DNA of 64,000 nucleotides from Burkholderiales bacterium Ga0077544 (GCA_001464355.1 LNEU01000026.1:434001-498000); one strand, 5' to 3'; counted from the stretch's first letter, positions 16,811 to 28,217 are shown. Notes: generated by a model not told the origin, from the sequence alone. Made by a program: numbers and translations.

Positions 16811-17571
16811 ACCAACCTCATCGCAATACCCTGATCAGCCATGAAACGCTTGGCTTCCTGCACTGTGTGCTGACCGTAATGAAAAATGCTCGCTGCCAAC
16901 ACAGCATCTGCACGCCCAAGTTTTACGCCGTCTGCCAAATCCTGCAAACCACCGACGCCACCGGAAGCGATGACCGGAATGCTGATCGCATCCGACACAG
17001 AACGCGTCAAATCAAGATCAAAACCGCTCTTGGTGCCATCCCTATCCATGCTAGTCAGCAGAATTTCGCCCGCGCCCAGGCCTTCCACTTTCTTCGCCCA
17101 TTCAATCGCATCCAGCCCGGTTGCCTTGCGACCGCCATGTGTAAACACTTCCCAGCGACCATCCGATGCTTTCTTCGCATCGATAGCCACGACTATGCAT
17201 TGCGACCCATATTTCTGCGAGGCATCGAATACCAGTTGCGGATTGCTGATCGCAGAACTGTTGATGCCGACCTTGTCTGCACCTGCATTCAATAAGCGCC
17301 GCACATCGTCAACTGCCCGTACGCCACCGCCGACCGTCAGCGGAATAAACACTTGCGACGCCACTGCTTCAATAATATCGAGTATCAGATCACGACCATC
17401 CGAGGTTGCGGTAATGTCGAGAAAGGTGAGCTCATCCGCACCCTGATCATCGTAACGCTTGGCGATTTCTACCGGATCGCCGGCATCGCGCAATTCCAGA
17501 AAATTGACGCCCTTGACGACACGACCAGCAGTGACGTCGAGACAAGGGATGATGCGTTTTGCCAATGTCAT
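16807..17571 (-). CDS. hisF: Imidazole glycerol phosphate synthase subunit HisF
   Basis: HisF is the cyclase half of IGP synthase, making IGP and AICAR from PRFAR with ammonia supplied by HisH. The TIM barrel begins [16 protein letters not shown] with the first catalytic Asp; the second lies in [12 protein letters not shown]. The C-terminal phosphate site reads [15 protein letters not shown]. It is 254 residues long and overlaps hisA and hisI by 4 bp on either side. Confidence 0.97.
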   Translation of the reverse strand: MTLAKRIIPCLDVTAGRVVKGVNFLELRDAGDPVEIAKRYDDQGADELTFLDITATSDGRDLILDIIEAVASQVFIPLTVGGGVRAVDDVRRLLNAGADKVGINSSAISNPQLVFDASQKYGSQCIVVAIDAKKASDGRWEVFTHGGRKATGLDAIEWAKKVEGLGAGEILLTSMDRDGTKSGFDLDLTRSVSDAISIPVIASGGVGGLQDLADGVKLGRADAVLAASIFHYGQHTVQEAKRFMADQGIAMRLV

Positions 17572-18353
17572 TCGTCTGCTTCCGGTTCGAGACCGCTCAA
17601 CTCATCTGCTCTATCCTGCGCCGAACGCAGATCCAGCGTGCCTTCGTAAATCGAACGGCCGCAGATCACCCCTTCAATGCCTTCGTCCTGCACCGCGCAC
17701 AAGGACTCCACGTCCTTGATGTTGTGCACGCCACCGGATGCGATGACAGGGATCGTCATGCTTTGTGCCAGTTTGACAGTCGCTTCGATGTTCACGCCAC
17801 CCATCATGCCGTCGCGGCCGATGTCGGTGTAGATGATCGATTCGCAGCCGTAGTCTTCAAATTTTTTCGCCAGGTCGATTACTTCGTGACCAGACAATTT
17901 GCTCCAGCCATCAGTCGCGACTTTGCCGTCTTTGGCATCGAGGCCGACAATAATTTGGCCTGGGAATGCGCTACAGGCATCGTGCAAAAAGCCAGGATTC
18001 TTGACCGCAGCCGTGCCGATGATGATGTAGCTCAAACCATCGTCGAGGTAACGTTCTATCGTATCCAGATCACGGATCCCACCGCCGAGCTGAACCGGAA
18101 TTTCTTCAATCCCGTTTTTCTCTGCGTATTCGCGGACTGCTTGCAGAATGGCTTTGACTGCGGGCTCATTCTTAGGCTTGCCAGCGAAAGCGCCGTTCAA
18201 ATCGACCAGATGCAGGCGTCGCGCACCTTGTTCGAGCCAGTGGCGCGCCATATCGGCTGGGTCTTCGGAAAATACGGTGGCTTGTTCCATATCGCCTTGT
18301 TTCAGGCGAACGCAGTGACCGTCTTTGAGATCGATGGCAGGTATGAGCAGCAT
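17568..18353 (-). CDS. hisA: ProFAR isomerase HisA
   Basis: HisA performs the Amadori isomerisation of ProFAR. The TIM barrel opens [19 protein letters not shown] with the catalytic Asp. The second half has [17 protein letters not shown], and phosphate binding is at [15 protein letters not shown]. The length of 261 includes a short acidic tail. It lies 49 bp after hisH and overlaps hisF by 4 bp. Confidence 0.97.
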   Translation of the reverse strand: MLLIPAIDLKDGHCVRLKQGDMEQATVFSEDPADMARHWLEQGARRLHLVDLNGAFAGKPKNEPAVKAILQAVREYAEKNGIEEIPVQLGGGIRDLDTIERYLDDGLSYIIIGTAAVKNPGFLHDACSAFPGQIIVGLDAKDGKVATDGWSKLSGHEVIDLAKKFEDYGCESIIYTDIGRDGMMGGVNIEATVKLAQSMTIPVIASGGVHNIKDVESLCAVQDEGIEGVICGRSIYEGTLDLRSAQDRADELSGLEPEADE

Positions 18354-18402
18354 GGATACGTTGAATAGTTAGGTTAGAGAAAGGGGTGTTGCAGATTAAC
18401 GC

Positions 18403-19041
18403 TTACGGCTTCCAGTGAACAAAGTTTTTATACAGTTGCAAACCGGCGCTTGCGCTTTTTTCCGGGTGGAATTGCGTTGCAAAAATATTGTCGCGAGCGA
18501 TCGCGCTGCAAAATGGTGCGCCATACGGCGTTTCACCTGCGATATGTGCGCGCTCCGCAGGAACTGCGTAGTAACTATGCACGAAATAAAAGTAGCTGTC
18601 GTCAGCAATCCCGTTCCACAAGGGATGGGACAAGGTTTGATGCACGCGGTTCCAACCCATTTGCGGGACTTTGAAGCGCGAGCCGTCTTCCTGTAGGCGA
18701 TCTTCGAAACGGAACTTGATGACCTTGCCGGGGAATAATCCCAATCCCGGCGTATCGCCTTCTTCGCTCCAGTCGAACATCAGTTGTTCGCCTACGCAGA
18801 CGCCGAATAATGGTTTGTTGGCTGCAGCTTCCAGCACCGCTTCTTTCAAGCCGGATTCTTGCAGCGAACGCATGCAATCCGGGATTGCGCCTTGCCCTGG
18901 CAATACGATGCGATCGGCGGAACGAATATCAGCAACCTCGCCGGAAATGCGCACATCGGCTTCTGGCGCGACTTGGCGCAAGGCCTGCGCAACCGAGCGC
19001 AAATTGCCCATTCCGTAATCCACTACAACTATTTTGTTCAT
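18403..19041 (-). CDS. hisH: Imidazole glycerol phosphate synthase subunit HisH (glutaminase)
   Basis: HisH is a class I glutamine amidotransferase that feeds ammonia to HisF. The nucleophile lies in [13 protein letters not shown] (family consensus GICLGMQ). The His-Glu pair lies in [11 protein letters not shown]. The N-terminus [17 protein letters not shown] is canonical. The 212-residue length is normal. Confidence 0.96.
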   Translation of the reverse strand: MNKIVVVDYGMGNLRSVAQALRQVAPEADVRISGEVADIRSADRIVLPGQGAIPDCMRSLQESGLKEAVLEAAANKPLFGVCVGEQLMFDWSEEGDTPGLGLFPGKVIKFRFEDRLQEDGSRFKVPQMGWNRVHQTLSHPLWNGIADDSYFYFVHSYYAVPAERAHIAGETPYGAPFCSAIARDNIFATQFHPEKSASAGLQLYKNFVHWKP

Positions 19042-19093
19042 GCGATGGTTCAGATTTCAGTGAATTGAAACGTACTTGTTCGCTACCAACAGC

Positions 19094-19690
19094 TTACAGG
19101 CTGCCTTTGGTCGATGGGATCGTGCCAGCGGAACGTGGATCCAGCTCTGCAGCCATACGCAATGCGCGGCCGAATGCCTTGAATACAGTTTCGCACTGAT
19201 GATGCGCGTTGACGCCGCGCAGATTATCAATGTGCACGGTCGCCAACGCGTGGTTGACGAAGCCATGAAAGAATTCGCTGGTCAGATCGACGTCGAATGC
19301 ACCGATCATCGAGCGCGTAAATGGCACGTGGAATTCCAAGCCTGGACGACCGGAGAAATCGATAACGACGCGTGACAACGCTTCATCCAGCGGCACATAG
19401 GCATGACCATAGCGACGGATGCCTTTTTTGTCGCCTAGCGCTTTGGCAAAAGCCTGGCCGAGTGTGATGCCGACGTCTTCCACCGTGTGATGCGCATCGA
19501 TATGCAAATCGCCTTTGGCTTCGATATCCAGATCGATCAGGCCGTGACGTGCAATCTGATCCAGCATGTGATCAAGGAAAGGTACGCCGGTGTTCAGTTT
19601 TTGCTTACCTGTACCGTCGATATTGATCGCGACGCGAATTTGCGTTTCGTTGGTATTACGGGTGATTTCTGCGGTGCGTGGCGTAGACAT
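19094..19690 (-). CDS. hisB: Imidazoleglycerol-phosphate dehydratase
   Basis: HisB dehydrates IGP to imidazole acetol phosphate. It is a manganese enzyme with histidine-rich motifs: [27 protein letters not shown] and [10 protein letters not shown]. The 198-residue protein is the monofunctional form without a HisN phosphatase domain. The next enzyme, aminotransferase HisC, is not encoded in this window. Upstream is a 251-bp gap before the DNA methyltransferase stop. Confidence 0.96.
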   Translation of the reverse strand: MSTPRTAEITRNTNETQIRVAINIDGTGKQKLNTGVPFLDHMLDQIARHGLIDLDIEAKGDLHIDAHHTVEDVGITLGQAFAKALGDKKGIRRYGHAYVPLDEALSRVVIDFSGRPGLEFHVPFTRSMIGAFDVDLTSEFFHGFVNHALATVHIDNLRGVNAHHQCETVFKAFGRALRMAAELDPRSAGTIPSTKGSL

Positions 19691-19941
19691 ATTCGAGTGA
19701 CCGTTACGATGAGAATGAGGTTTTAAAACCGTCGAGGGTGTAGATCTTTCCTGATGTTGCTAGGCTAAGCGTTTTCTGACAATACATGCATTTTACCCAT
19801 ATTTTCAGCTAGCACTTTGCGTTCCAGCCACTGATTCTGTCTATCCCCGCAATTTTTACATTTGCAAGCGGCAAAACAACTTGTGCAGCAACACGTGGCT
19901 CAATGAAACATAAGCTGATGAATCGGCGGAAAACTCGGCAG
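19691..19941. other. Gap between the methyltransferase and hisB
   Basis: This 251-bp gap interrupts an otherwise tight minus-strand cluster. It contains the palindrome GGTTTTAAAACC (about 19719-19730) and a weak promoter-like TTGTCA on the minus strand with no good -10. It may hold a separate hisB promoter, or mark an insertion or deletion boundary. No gene is visible. Confidence 0.35.
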
Positions 19942-20760
19942 TCAGGTCTCTTCCGACACCGATTTATCTTGATCCAGCAAAACTGCAAGCGCGTCCGCAT
20001 CGTCCACATCGAGCGCCGCCAGTCGTTTTTCTATCAAATCGCAATATTCGGCATTCAGTTCAAAACCGACAAAATGGCGGCCGCAACGTTTTGCGGCGAC
20101 TGCAGTGGTTCCGCTGCCCATGAAGGGATCAAGCACTACGCCGTCCGGCGGACACGATGCCTTCAGCATGCGCTCTATGATTTCCAGCGGCTTTTGGGTT
20201 GGATGATCGGCGCGTTCTTTATGCTCTTTATGCAGTCGCGATACGCTCCATACGTCTTTCGGGTTGTAGCCCAGTTCCAGCCATTTGGCGCCAACAAAAA
20301 TGGAACGCGAACGTGCCTTCTTGGTGACGGCATCGTAGGGAATACGAATCGCATCCAGATCGAAGTAATAATCCTTGGCCTTGGCGAAGAATCCAACCGT
20401 GTCATGCACTGATGAAAACCGGCGTGTACTGCCACCCATCGATGGCACGCGTCTATCCCAGATAATTTCATTCACCATCATCATGCGCTTCTTCAGCATG
20501 ACAAACACTTCTGGCGAATAGCGCCACGTCAGGAAAATATACAGGCTGCCGTTAGCCTTGAGCTTGGGTAACGCCGCGTCCACCCACTGTTCCATCCACT
20601 CCAGATAAGCATCGGCGTCCATCTTGTCGGAATCGTTACCGTAATCCTTGCCTAGGCCATAAGGCGGATCAGCAATGATCAAATCGATGCTGCCATCCGG
20701 GATGCGCGCCAGACCGGCCAGCGCATCTTCGCAAAAAATGCGATCGCGCCAGTCTGTCAT
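19942..20760 (-). CDS. Orphan beta-class DNA methyltransferase inside the his cluster
   Basis: This AdoMet-dependent amino-methyltransferase is 272 residues long from ATG 20760; the frame to 20841 would overlap hisD. Catalytic motif IV, DPPYGLG, lies at residues 31-37. The HPTQKP motif precedes AdoMet-binding motif I, DPFMGSGTT at 211-219. Motif IV before motif I indicates the beta class, and DPPY is compatible with N6-adenine methylation (N4-cytosine enzymes usually have SPPY). No restriction gene is adjacent. It starts 19 bp after hisD, in the position often held by hisC. It lacks the C-terminal extension of CcrM. Confidence 0.9.
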   Translation of the reverse strand: MTDWRDRIFCEDALAGLARIPDGSIDLIIADPPYGLGKDYGNDSDKMDADAYLEWMEQWVDAALPKLKANGSLYIFLTWRYSPEVFVMLKKRMMMVNEIIWDRRVPSMGGSTRRFSSVHDTVGFFAKAKDYYFDLDAIRIPYDAVTKKARSRSIFVGAKWLELGYNPKDVWSVSRLHKEHKERADHPTQKPLEIIERMLKASCPPDGVVLDPFMGSGTTAVAAKRCGRHFVGFELNAEYCDLIEKRLAALDVDDADALAVLLDQDKSVSEET

Positions 20761-20779
20761 TGTGAGACCCGGAAGCACA

Positions 20780-22111
20780 TCATTTTTTGAGCCGATACTC
20801 TGCCGAGCGCGCGTGCGCCTGCAAGCCTTCGCCGTAGGCAAGTTCTGCAGCGACTTTACCTAAAGTTTGTGCACCGCCTTCACTTACCTGCAGCATGCTG
20901 GAACGTTTCTGAAAGTCGTAGACGCCGAGCGGCGACGAGAAGCGTGCAGTGCGCGATGTCGGTAAAACGTGATTAGGACCGGCACAGTAATCGCCCAAGG
21001 ATTCAGACGAAAAACGACCGAGGAACATGGCGCCTGCATGACGAATCTTGTCGGCCCACTGTTGCGGATTTTCTGTAGAAATTTCCAGATGTTCGGCTGC
21101 GATAGAATTCGCGATCTCGCACGCTTCATCCATATCGCGTACTTTGATCATTGCACCGCGATTGGTCAGCGAAGTTGCAATCACATCCTTGCGCGGCATA
21201 TCGGCCAACTGGCGATTGATGCTTTCCTCAACGGCCTCGATGTAAGCAGCATCAGGACAAATCAAAATCGATTGCGCCAATTCATCGTGCTCGGCTTGCG
21301 AAAACAGATCCATCGCGATCCAGTCAGGATCGGTGGTGCCATCACAAATCACGAGAATTTCCGACGGCCCTGCGATCATGTCTATGCCGACCGTACCGAA
21401 CACGCGACGCTTGGCTGCAGCCACATATGCGTTACCGGGACCGACGATCTTGTCGACTTGTGGAATCGTTGCTGTGCCATAAGCAAGTGCGCCAACTGCC
21501 TGCGCGCCACCGATTGTGAATACACGATCGACGCCAGACATTGCGGCGGCTGCCAACACCAATTCATTCTTCACGCCGTTCGGCGTTGGTACCACCATGA
21601 TGACTTCTTGCACACCGGCCACCTTGGCCGGAATTGCATTCATCAACACCGATGATGGATACGCGGCTTTACCGCCAGGCACATAAATACCTACGCGATC
21701 CAGTGGCGTGACTTTCTGTCCCAGTACGGTGCCATCTGCTTCGGTATAGCTGAAGCCGTTGGAACCGATTTCAGCCTTTTGACGTTCGTGATACACGCGC
21801 ACGCGATCTGCAGCAGTCTGCAATGCGGTACGACGTGTAGGCGATAAGTTATCCAGCGCAGCCTGCAATTCGTCCTGTGTGATTTCCAGCGCAGCCATAT
21901 TCGCAGCAGCGACATGATCGAACTGCTTTGTATATTGCAATACCGCTGCATCGCCCTCGCGCTTTACATGATCCAAAATCAGCATGACGCTGCGATCAAT
22001 CGCTTCGTCTTCGCTCGCCTCGAATGCCAACACATCGGCGAGTTGCGCCTTAAAGTCAGGATGAGTGGAATCAAATTTTCGGATTTGTATGGACACGTTT
22101 TGTATGGACAT
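20780..22111 (-). CDS. hisD: Histidinol dehydrogenase
   Basis: HisD oxidises L-histidinol to histidine in two NAD-dependent steps. Recognisable segments are [50 protein letters not shown] (zinc ligands Gln and His) and [19 protein letters not shown]. The 443-residue length is normal. It lies 48 bp after hisG and 19 bp before the methyltransferase, consistent with one transcript. Confidence 0.97.
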   Translation of the reverse strand: MSIQNVSIQIRKFDSTHPDFKAQLADVLAFEASEDEAIDRSVMLILDHVKREGDAAVLQYTKQFDHVAAANMAALEITQDELQAALDNLSPTRRTALQTAADRVRVYHERQKAEIGSNGFSYTEADGTVLGQKVTPLDRVGIYVPGGKAAYPSSVLMNAIPAKVAGVQEVIMVVPTPNGVKNELVLAAAAMSGVDRVFTIGGAQAVGALAYGTATIPQVDKIVGPGNAYVAAAKRRVFGTVGIDMIAGPSEILVICDGTTDPDWIAMDLFSQAEHDELAQSILICPDAAYIEAVEESINRQLADMPRKDVIATSLTNRGAMIKVRDMDEACEIANSIAAEHLEISTENPQQWADKIRHAGAMFLGRFSSESLGDYCAGPNHVLPTSRTARFSSPLGVYDFQKRSSMLQVSEGGAQTLGKVAAELAYGEGLQAHARSAEYRLKK

Positions 22112-22159
22112 CGTTTTCTCTATCTAGTCATTTAGAAATGAAGCTGCTCGTTCATTATT

Positions 22160-22848
22160 TCAAGACTGGCGTTTCGACGCCTTTTCAAATGCTTCAAGTA
22201 TTGGTTGCAAGCGTTCACGCTTCAATTTTAGAGCAGCTTGATTCACGACAAGGCGCGATGAAATCTCCATGATGTGTTCGACTTCAACCAGATGATTCGC
22301 GCGCAAGGTGCTGCCGGTGCTAACCAGATCGACGATGGCATCGGCCAGGCCAACCAAAGGACCCAGTTCCATCGAGCCATACAGTTTGATCAAATCAACG
22401 TGCACACCTTTAGCCGCGAAATGTTCTCGTGCGGTTTGTACATATTTGGTGACGACGCGCAGACGCGCACCTTGGCGCACTGCCCTGGCGTAATCGAAAC
22501 CATCCTTTACCGCAACCGACATGCGGCATTTTGCGATATTCAAATCAATAGGTTGATACAAGCCTTCGCCGCCGTGTTCAAGCAACACGTCCTTGCCCGC
22601 CACACCAAAATCGGCCGCACCGTATTGCACGTAGGTTGGCACATCGGACGCACGCACAATGATTACGCGCACATTTGCATCGTTGGTTTGCAAAATCAGT
22701 TTGCGCGAAGTTTCCGGATCTTCTGTCACCTTGATGCCGGCCGCCTCCAGCAGTGGCAAGGTTTCTTCAAAGATGCGCCCCTTCGACAAGGCGAGCGTCA
22801 ATTGTTGCGGATTATTTTGTGCATCAAGCTTCAAATCTGATTGCGTCA

Positions 22849-22849
<1 letters not shown>
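22160..22849 (-). CDS. hisG: ATP phosphoribosyltransferase catalytic subunit, short form
   Basis: HisG condenses ATP and PRPP, the first step of histidine synthesis. Landmarks are [35 protein letters not shown] and the PRPP loop in [16 protein letters not shown]. At 229 residues it is the short form without the C-terminal regulatory domain, which in known species works with HisZ. No hisZ is in this window. Its ATG overlaps the murA stop (TAATG), so it is probably co-translated with murA. Confidence 0.96.
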
Positions 22850-24099
<1,250 letters not shown>

Positions 24100-24190
24100 T
24101 TAAAGCTTGTCCATAAATGAGTTGGTTTATGTATTGCATGCGAATTCTGACAGCGAGTAAATTTACAAGCGCATGAATTCTGTACGCTTA

Positions 24191-24427
24191 TTACTTCTGA
24201 AATTCTTCCGGGGTCAGCGTCTTCATCGACAAGGCATGAATTTCTTCACGCATACGATCGCCGAGCGCAGCGTAGACCAACTGATGACGCTGGATCAAAC
24301 GCTTGCCTGTAAATGCATTCGATACGATCACTGCCTCGAAATGCGCGCCATCGCCACTTACTTCAAGGTGAGTGCATTCCATGCCTGCGGCAATATAACT
24401 TTTAACTAGTTCTGGTGTGGGCAACAT
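24191..24427 (-). CDS. ibaG: BolA/IbaG family protein
   Basis: This is a 78-residue BolA-like protein. The family fold is visible as THLEVSGDGAHFEAVIVS followed by FTGKRLIQRHQLVYAALG and the C-terminal HALSMKTLTPEEF. IbaG-type proteins partner with CGFS glutaredoxins, one of which is encoded at 2755. It sits between the ABC transporter genes and murA. Confidence 0.9.
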   Translation of the reverse strand: MLPTPELVKSYIAAGMECTHLEVSGDGAHFEAVIVSNAFTGKRLIQRHQLVYAALGDRMREEIHALSMKTLTPEEFQK

Positions 24428-24481
24428 GATTTTGCCTTTTTAATTAGGTGAAATAAAAAAATAAAATTGATGGGTTGACGA

Positions 24482-25237
24482 TCAATGCCGCAGCTTATAA
24501 CCGTTTTTCAGTAATTGAACGGCCAATCCTGAAAGCAGTATCAGAAAGAACGCAACAGCAAGACAGCTAATCATAGGATCAACGTCCGATTGACCGAAGA
24601 AACCGTAACGGAAACCATCGATCATATAAAAGAACGGATTGAGGTGCGACACGCTTTGCCAAAATGGCGGCAAGGAATGTACCGAGTAAAAAACACCGGA
24701 CAAGAATGTGGCCGGCATGATCAGAAAGTTTTGAAATGCCGCCAACTGATCAAATTTTTCCGCCCATATTCCTGCGATCAAGCCCATGGTGCCGAGCATG
24801 CTCGCACCAAGAACGCCAAAAATCAAAATCCACCAGGGCGCCGCAAACGACATATCCGCAAACCATGCAGTGACCAGAAACACGCCACTACCGACGACGA
24901 CACCGCGTACAACCGCGGCGAGCACGTAAGCGCCGAACAACTCCCAATGTGACAAAGGCGTCAGCAAAACGAACACCAGATTGCCGGTAATCTTGGATTG
25001 AATCAGCGACGATGACGAGTTTGCAAATGCGTTTTGCAACACACTCATCATTACCAGCCCAGGCACCAGAAAAGCGGTGTATTTCACGCCGGGATAAACC
25101 TGCACATGATCTTCCAGCACATGACCGAAAATCAGCAGATACAAGACCGCGGTCAAGATAGGCGCAGCGACTGTTTGCGTCGCCACTTTCCAAAAGCGCA
25201 GCATCTCTTTATAAAACAAGGTCTGGAAGCCGGTCAT
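24482..25237 (-). CDS. ABC-2 type transporter permease
   Basis: This 251-residue inner-membrane protein has about six hydrophobic segments, such as VAAPILTAVLYLLIFGHVL, AFLVPGLVMMSVLQNAFAN and FLILLSGLAVQLLKNGYKL. It has the NodJ/YadH ABC-2 pattern (FLIMPATFLSGVFYSVHSLP, HLNPFFYMIDGFRYGFFG). It overlaps the ATPase gene by 4 bp and so forms an exporter with it. The substrate is unknown. Placement between mlaB and ibaG-murA suggests an envelope role, which is inference only. Confidence 0.9.
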   Translation of the reverse strand: MTGFQTLFYKEMLRFWKVATQTVAAPILTAVLYLLIFGHVLEDHVQVYPGVKYTAFLVPGLVMMSVLQNAFANSSSSLIQSKITGNLVFVLLTPLSHWELFGAYVLAAVVRGVVVGSGVFLVTAWFADMSFAAPWWILIFGVLGASMLGTMGLIAGIWAEKFDQLAAFQNFLIMPATFLSGVFYSVHSLPPFWQSVSHLNPFFYMIDGFRYGFFGQSDVDPMISCLAVAFFLILLSGLAVQLLKNGYKLRH

Positions 25238-26145
25238 TTCTCACCTTCCATGATCTGGATAAAGACGTCTTCCAGATCGGCTTGCTGCAATTGCATGTCT
25301 TCTATGACGGCACCTGACATACGCAGTTTGGCGAGTATCGGCTCTACGTCTTTGTATTCGTTGACACGCAAAGTATATTTATTACCCAGCACCAGTTCTT
25401 CCGGATGCGAAATCAAATCTTTCAGTTCATCCGGCAAAGAACCAGACGCCAGCTGCACCACCAGTTGTGAACCCGAGATACGTTTGATCAGTGCCGACGT
25501 TGAATCGAGCGCAACCACTTGCCCAGCCTTCAACATCGCAACGCGATTACACAAGGCTTGCGCCTCCTCCAGATAATGCGTGGTCAGGACAACCGTATGT
25601 CCTTCGCGATTCAGGCGCGAAATGAACTTCCATAAAGTCTGACGCAACTCTACGTCGACACCTGCGGTCGGCTCATCCAGCACAATCACAGGCGGCTTGT
25701 GTACCAAGGCCTGTGCGACCAGCACGCGACGTTTCATGCCGCCCGACAAGGCACGCATATTCGCGTCGGCCTTGTTGGTCAGATCAAGGTGATGCATGAC
25801 CTCGTCTATCCACGGATCGTTATTCTTCAAACCGTAATAACCGGATTGCATGCGCAGGGTTTCACGCACGGTGAAAAATGGATCGAACACCAGTTCCTGC
25901 GGCACCACGCCAAGCAGCTTGCGCGCCTGGCGATAGTCGCTCACCACATCATGTCCATGCACGGTAACTGTGCCGGAGTCTGCGCGATTCAAGCCGGCGA
26001 TGATGGAGATCAATGTAGTTTTGCCAGCGCCATTCGGTCCGAGCAAGCCAAAAAATTCACCCTCTTCGATAGACAGTGAAATGCCATTGAGCGCTTTCAG
26101 CGAGCGATAGCTTTTTTCGACATTGTTAATTTGAATTGCAGCCAT
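25234..26145 (-). CDS. ABC transporter ATP-binding protein (YadG-like)
   Basis: This is the cytoplasmic ATPase of the ABC-2 exporter. Walker A is [12 protein letters not shown], the signature is ALSGGMKRRVLVAQAL, and Walker B is VIVLDEPTAGVD. A C-terminal extension of about 90 residues follows the core. The start at ATG 26145 (303 residues) gives the canonical AAIQINNVEKSY N-terminus; the frame to 26160 starts five residues earlier. The 187-bp gap upstream carries a possible own promoter. Confidence 0.92.
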   Translation of the reverse strand: MAAIQINNVEKSYRSLKALNGISLSIEEGEFFGLLGPNGAGKTTLISIIAGLNRADSGTVTVHGHDVVSDYRQARKLLGVVPQELVFDPFFTVRETLRMQSGYYGLKNNDPWIDEVMHHLDLTNKADANMRALSGGMKRRVLVAQALVHKPPVIVLDEPTAGVDVELRQTLWKFISRLNREGHTVVLTTHYLEEAQALCNRVAMLKAGQVVALDSTSALIKRISGSQLVVQLASGSLPDELKDLISHPEELVLGNKYTLRVNEYKDVEPILAKLRMSGAVIEDMQLQQADLEDVFIQIMEGEK

Positions 26146-26228
26146 GGTGGCTAATAGCACTTTACGGAAAATGAAACGCTGATACCGCTATTCGTTGCGC
26201 AAGCAATATTGAAATTACGCTGATCGAA

Positions 26229-26262
26229 TGGCGAAACCCTTGATTATATTGGATTTTCGCCA
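26229..26262 (-). promoter_or_regulatory. Candidate promoter within an inverted repeat, upstream of the ABC exporter
   Basis: TGGCGAAA (26229-26236) and TTTCGCCA (26255-26262) form an 8-bp inverted repeat with 18 bases between. On the minus strand a perfect TATAAT (26248-26243) lies between the arms. The -35 is poor, which would fit an activator- or repressor-controlled promoter with a leader of about 90 nt. It could also be only a transcript hairpin. Confidence 0.4.
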
Positions 26263-26332
26263 GCCATCACCGTTTTAGGACGGTTACGCAGCGAGCTACG
26301 ACAGGGAATTGAGAGAGTTGAGCGCTGAAAAG

Positions 26333-26626
26333 TCAATGATGCAGCAGATCCGCACGCGCAATATTCGGCGCGATCAGCGCAGTCACATCATAGAGAGAAA
26401 TCAGGCTGAGTAAATTGCCGGGAATATTATGAAAAGACAAAGATATTGCCTTGGACGCAGCCACCCGCTGCCAAGCCAGCATGGTTGCGACTGCGGCCGA
26501 ATCAACTGTGACCAAAGCAGAAAAATCTATCTCCGTCTGACCCGCAGCGATCGCCTGCAGGCCCGCATCCAATGCCGCCTTGGCATTGTTGAAGGTGAGC
26601 GATGCGCCGGGTTGAAACATGTTCAC
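26333..26626 (-). CDS. mlaB: MlaB, STAS-domain subunit of the Mla ABC transporter
   Basis: MlaB is the small cytoplasmic STAS protein that binds MlaF and stabilises the MlaFEDB complex. Visible are SLTFNNAKAALDAG and the STAS core IDFSALVTVDSAAVATMLAW. The 97-residue length is normal. The frame starts with GTG 26626 directly after the mlaC stop; ATG 26620 is an equally possible start. It is the last gene of mlaFEDACB. Confidence 0.85.
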   Translation of the reverse strand: MNMFQPGASLTFNNAKAALDAGLQAIAAGQTEIDFSALVTVDSAAVATMLAWQRVAASKAISLSFHNIPGNLLSLISLYDVTALIAPNIARADLLHH

Positions 26627-27283
26627 TTATTGTGCGACTACAGTGGCCTTGCCAGTTTTAGCGATGCTACCGGCAAGTTTCTTGTTCTTATCCGACAACG
26701 CCTTGATCAAACCGTCGATGCCGCCCTTGCTGATTTCTGCAGCAAAGCTGCCTTTATACGTTTCTACCAGCCAGGCGCCCAGTACATTGACATCGTAGAT
26801 TTTCCAGCCATTAGGCGACTTTGCCAGACGATAACTGAGTTGGATCGGTTCGCCACGCGGTTGAATCACTTGCGTATTCACGATCACTTCCGTGTCAGCT
26901 GGATCAGCACGCAAAGGACGATATTCCAGCTTTTGATCGCGAATTTGCGAAATCGCACCTGAATAGGTATACATCAACAGGCTGCGAAATTCTGTCGTCA
27001 ATTGTTTTTGCTGCTCCGGTGTCGCGTCACGCCAGTGGCGTGCCGCAGCCAGAGATGTCATGCGCTGGAAATCCACATTCGGCAGAATTTTTTCTTCCAC
27101 AACCTGTTGTACGCGCTTTGAATTTCCGCTTTGTATATCTTTATCGGACTTGGCGATGGTCATGACATCTTCACTGATGCGCTTAATCAATACATCAGGT
27201 GCCTCTTGCGCTGCTGCTGTTACTGCAGAGGCAGCGAAGGTAATCGCTGCGGCCGCAAACATAAACTTTTTCAAAAATTTCAT
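26627..27283 (-). CDS. mlaC: MlaC, periplasmic phospholipid-binding protein
   Basis: MlaC ferries phospholipids between outer-membrane MlaA and inner-membrane MlaFEDB. ATG 27283 follows GGGAAAAG and gives a Sec signal (FMFAAAAITFAASAVTAAAQ). The Tol_Tol_Ttg2 domain covers the rest, with VVEEKILPNVDFQRMTSLA, RDATPEQQKQLTTEF and WKIYDVNVLGAWLVETYKG. The mature length is about 195 residues. The frame to 27367 adds an unsupported leader. Confidence 0.94.
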   Translation of the reverse strand: MKFLKKFMFAAAAITFAASAVTAAAQEAPDVLIKRISEDVMTIAKSDKDIQSGNSKRVQQVVEEKILPNVDFQRMTSLAAARHWRDATPEQQKQLTTEFRSLLMYTYSGAISQIRDQKLEYRPLRADPADTEVIVNTQVIQPRGEPIQLSYRLAKSPNGWKIYDVNVLGAWLVETYKGSFAAEISKGGIDGLIKALSDKNKKLAGSIAKTGKATVVAQ

Positions 27284-27377
27284 CTTTTCCCGATTCTGTT
27301 TGTAACGAGTCCTACTCTTGCTTTTGCCATCTGCGCCGGACCCAAAAAATCCGGCGGAGTGGTTCACTCCTTACACA

Positions 27378-28217
27378 CTACATCAGTGCGACCGGCTCGT
27401 TTGCAAGGTTTTCGACAGTTTCCAATACGTGTGGTTCCAATACTGTCTCAACAGCAACAGTCGAATCCGCTGCAGGTACGAATGGCGCCGCATCACTTTG
27501 CGGACCGATAGTCTTGTCAGCTGCAGGCTTGGTCGAATCGGCACCATCATTGACCTGGCTTTCACGACGCTGCAAATAAGCGCCGCGAATAAATGTGTAA
27601 CGATCCAGCGCAACCTCTTCCAGCAAATTGGTGGCTTTCAAGGCCGATGCACGCAAATCGATCACACGCACTACGGAACCAACATTACGCACGTCAACCG
27701 GCGTAGTGTAAGTCCACAAATCACCGGCAATATCGACCGGCAAAGCAGCCGTATCACGCACTGTTGATGGGCCAAAAACCGGCAACACGACGTAAGGACC
27801 GGAAGCGACGCCCCACTTGCCCAGAGTTTGACCAAAATCTTCCTTGTGTTTCGGAATGCCCGCTTCCGAAGCAATGTCCAACAAGCCACCCAAGCCGAAT
27901 GTACTGTTGAACGACACGCGCATCACGTCCGAGAAACCCTGATCAACCTTTCCTTGCAGGAAATTATTAACCATGGTCCACACGTCACCTATGTTGCCGA
28001 AGAAGTTATTTACGCCGGTTTGCACAAAGGTCGGCAAGACCTCTTGATAAGCCGTAGCTGCCGGTTTCAATGCAACACGGTCAAGACCATCGTTAAAGTC
28101 AAACATCGTACGATTGAAACCTTCCAGAGGATCATCCGGATTGCTGCCATTGGTAGTTGCGCAGCCGCTGAGAAGTACCGCCGAAGCGAACAAGATGGTT
28201 TTGCTCATGTTTTTCAT
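27378..28217 (-). CDS. mlaA: MlaA (VacJ) outer-membrane lipoprotein
   Basis: MlaA removes phospholipids from the outer leaflet of the outer membrane. The N-terminus has a lipobox (AVLLSGC). The conserved DPLEGFNRTMFDFNDGLD and GVNNFFGNIGDVWTMVNNFL segments follow, with FGLGGLLDIASEAGI and GPYVVLPVFGPSTVRD later. A proline- and alanine-rich tail of about 50 residues extends beyond the usual domain. It overlaps the mlaD stop by 4 bp. Placement of mlaA inside the mla operon differs from enteric bacteria, where it is elsewhere. Confidence 0.95.
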   Translation of the reverse strand: MKNMSKTILFASAVLLSGCATTNGSNPDDPLEGFNRTMFDFNDGLDRVALKPAATAYQEVLPTFVQTGVNNFFGNIGDVWTMVNNFLQGKVDQGFSDVMRVSFNSTFGLGGLLDIASEAGIPKHKEDFGQTLGKWGVASGPYVVLPVFGPSTVRDTAALPVDIAGDLWTYTTPVDVRNVGSVVRVIDLRASALKATNLLEEVALDRYTFIRGAYLQRRESQVNDGADSTKPAADKTIGPQSDAAPFVPAADSTVAVETVLEPHVLETVENLANEPVALM

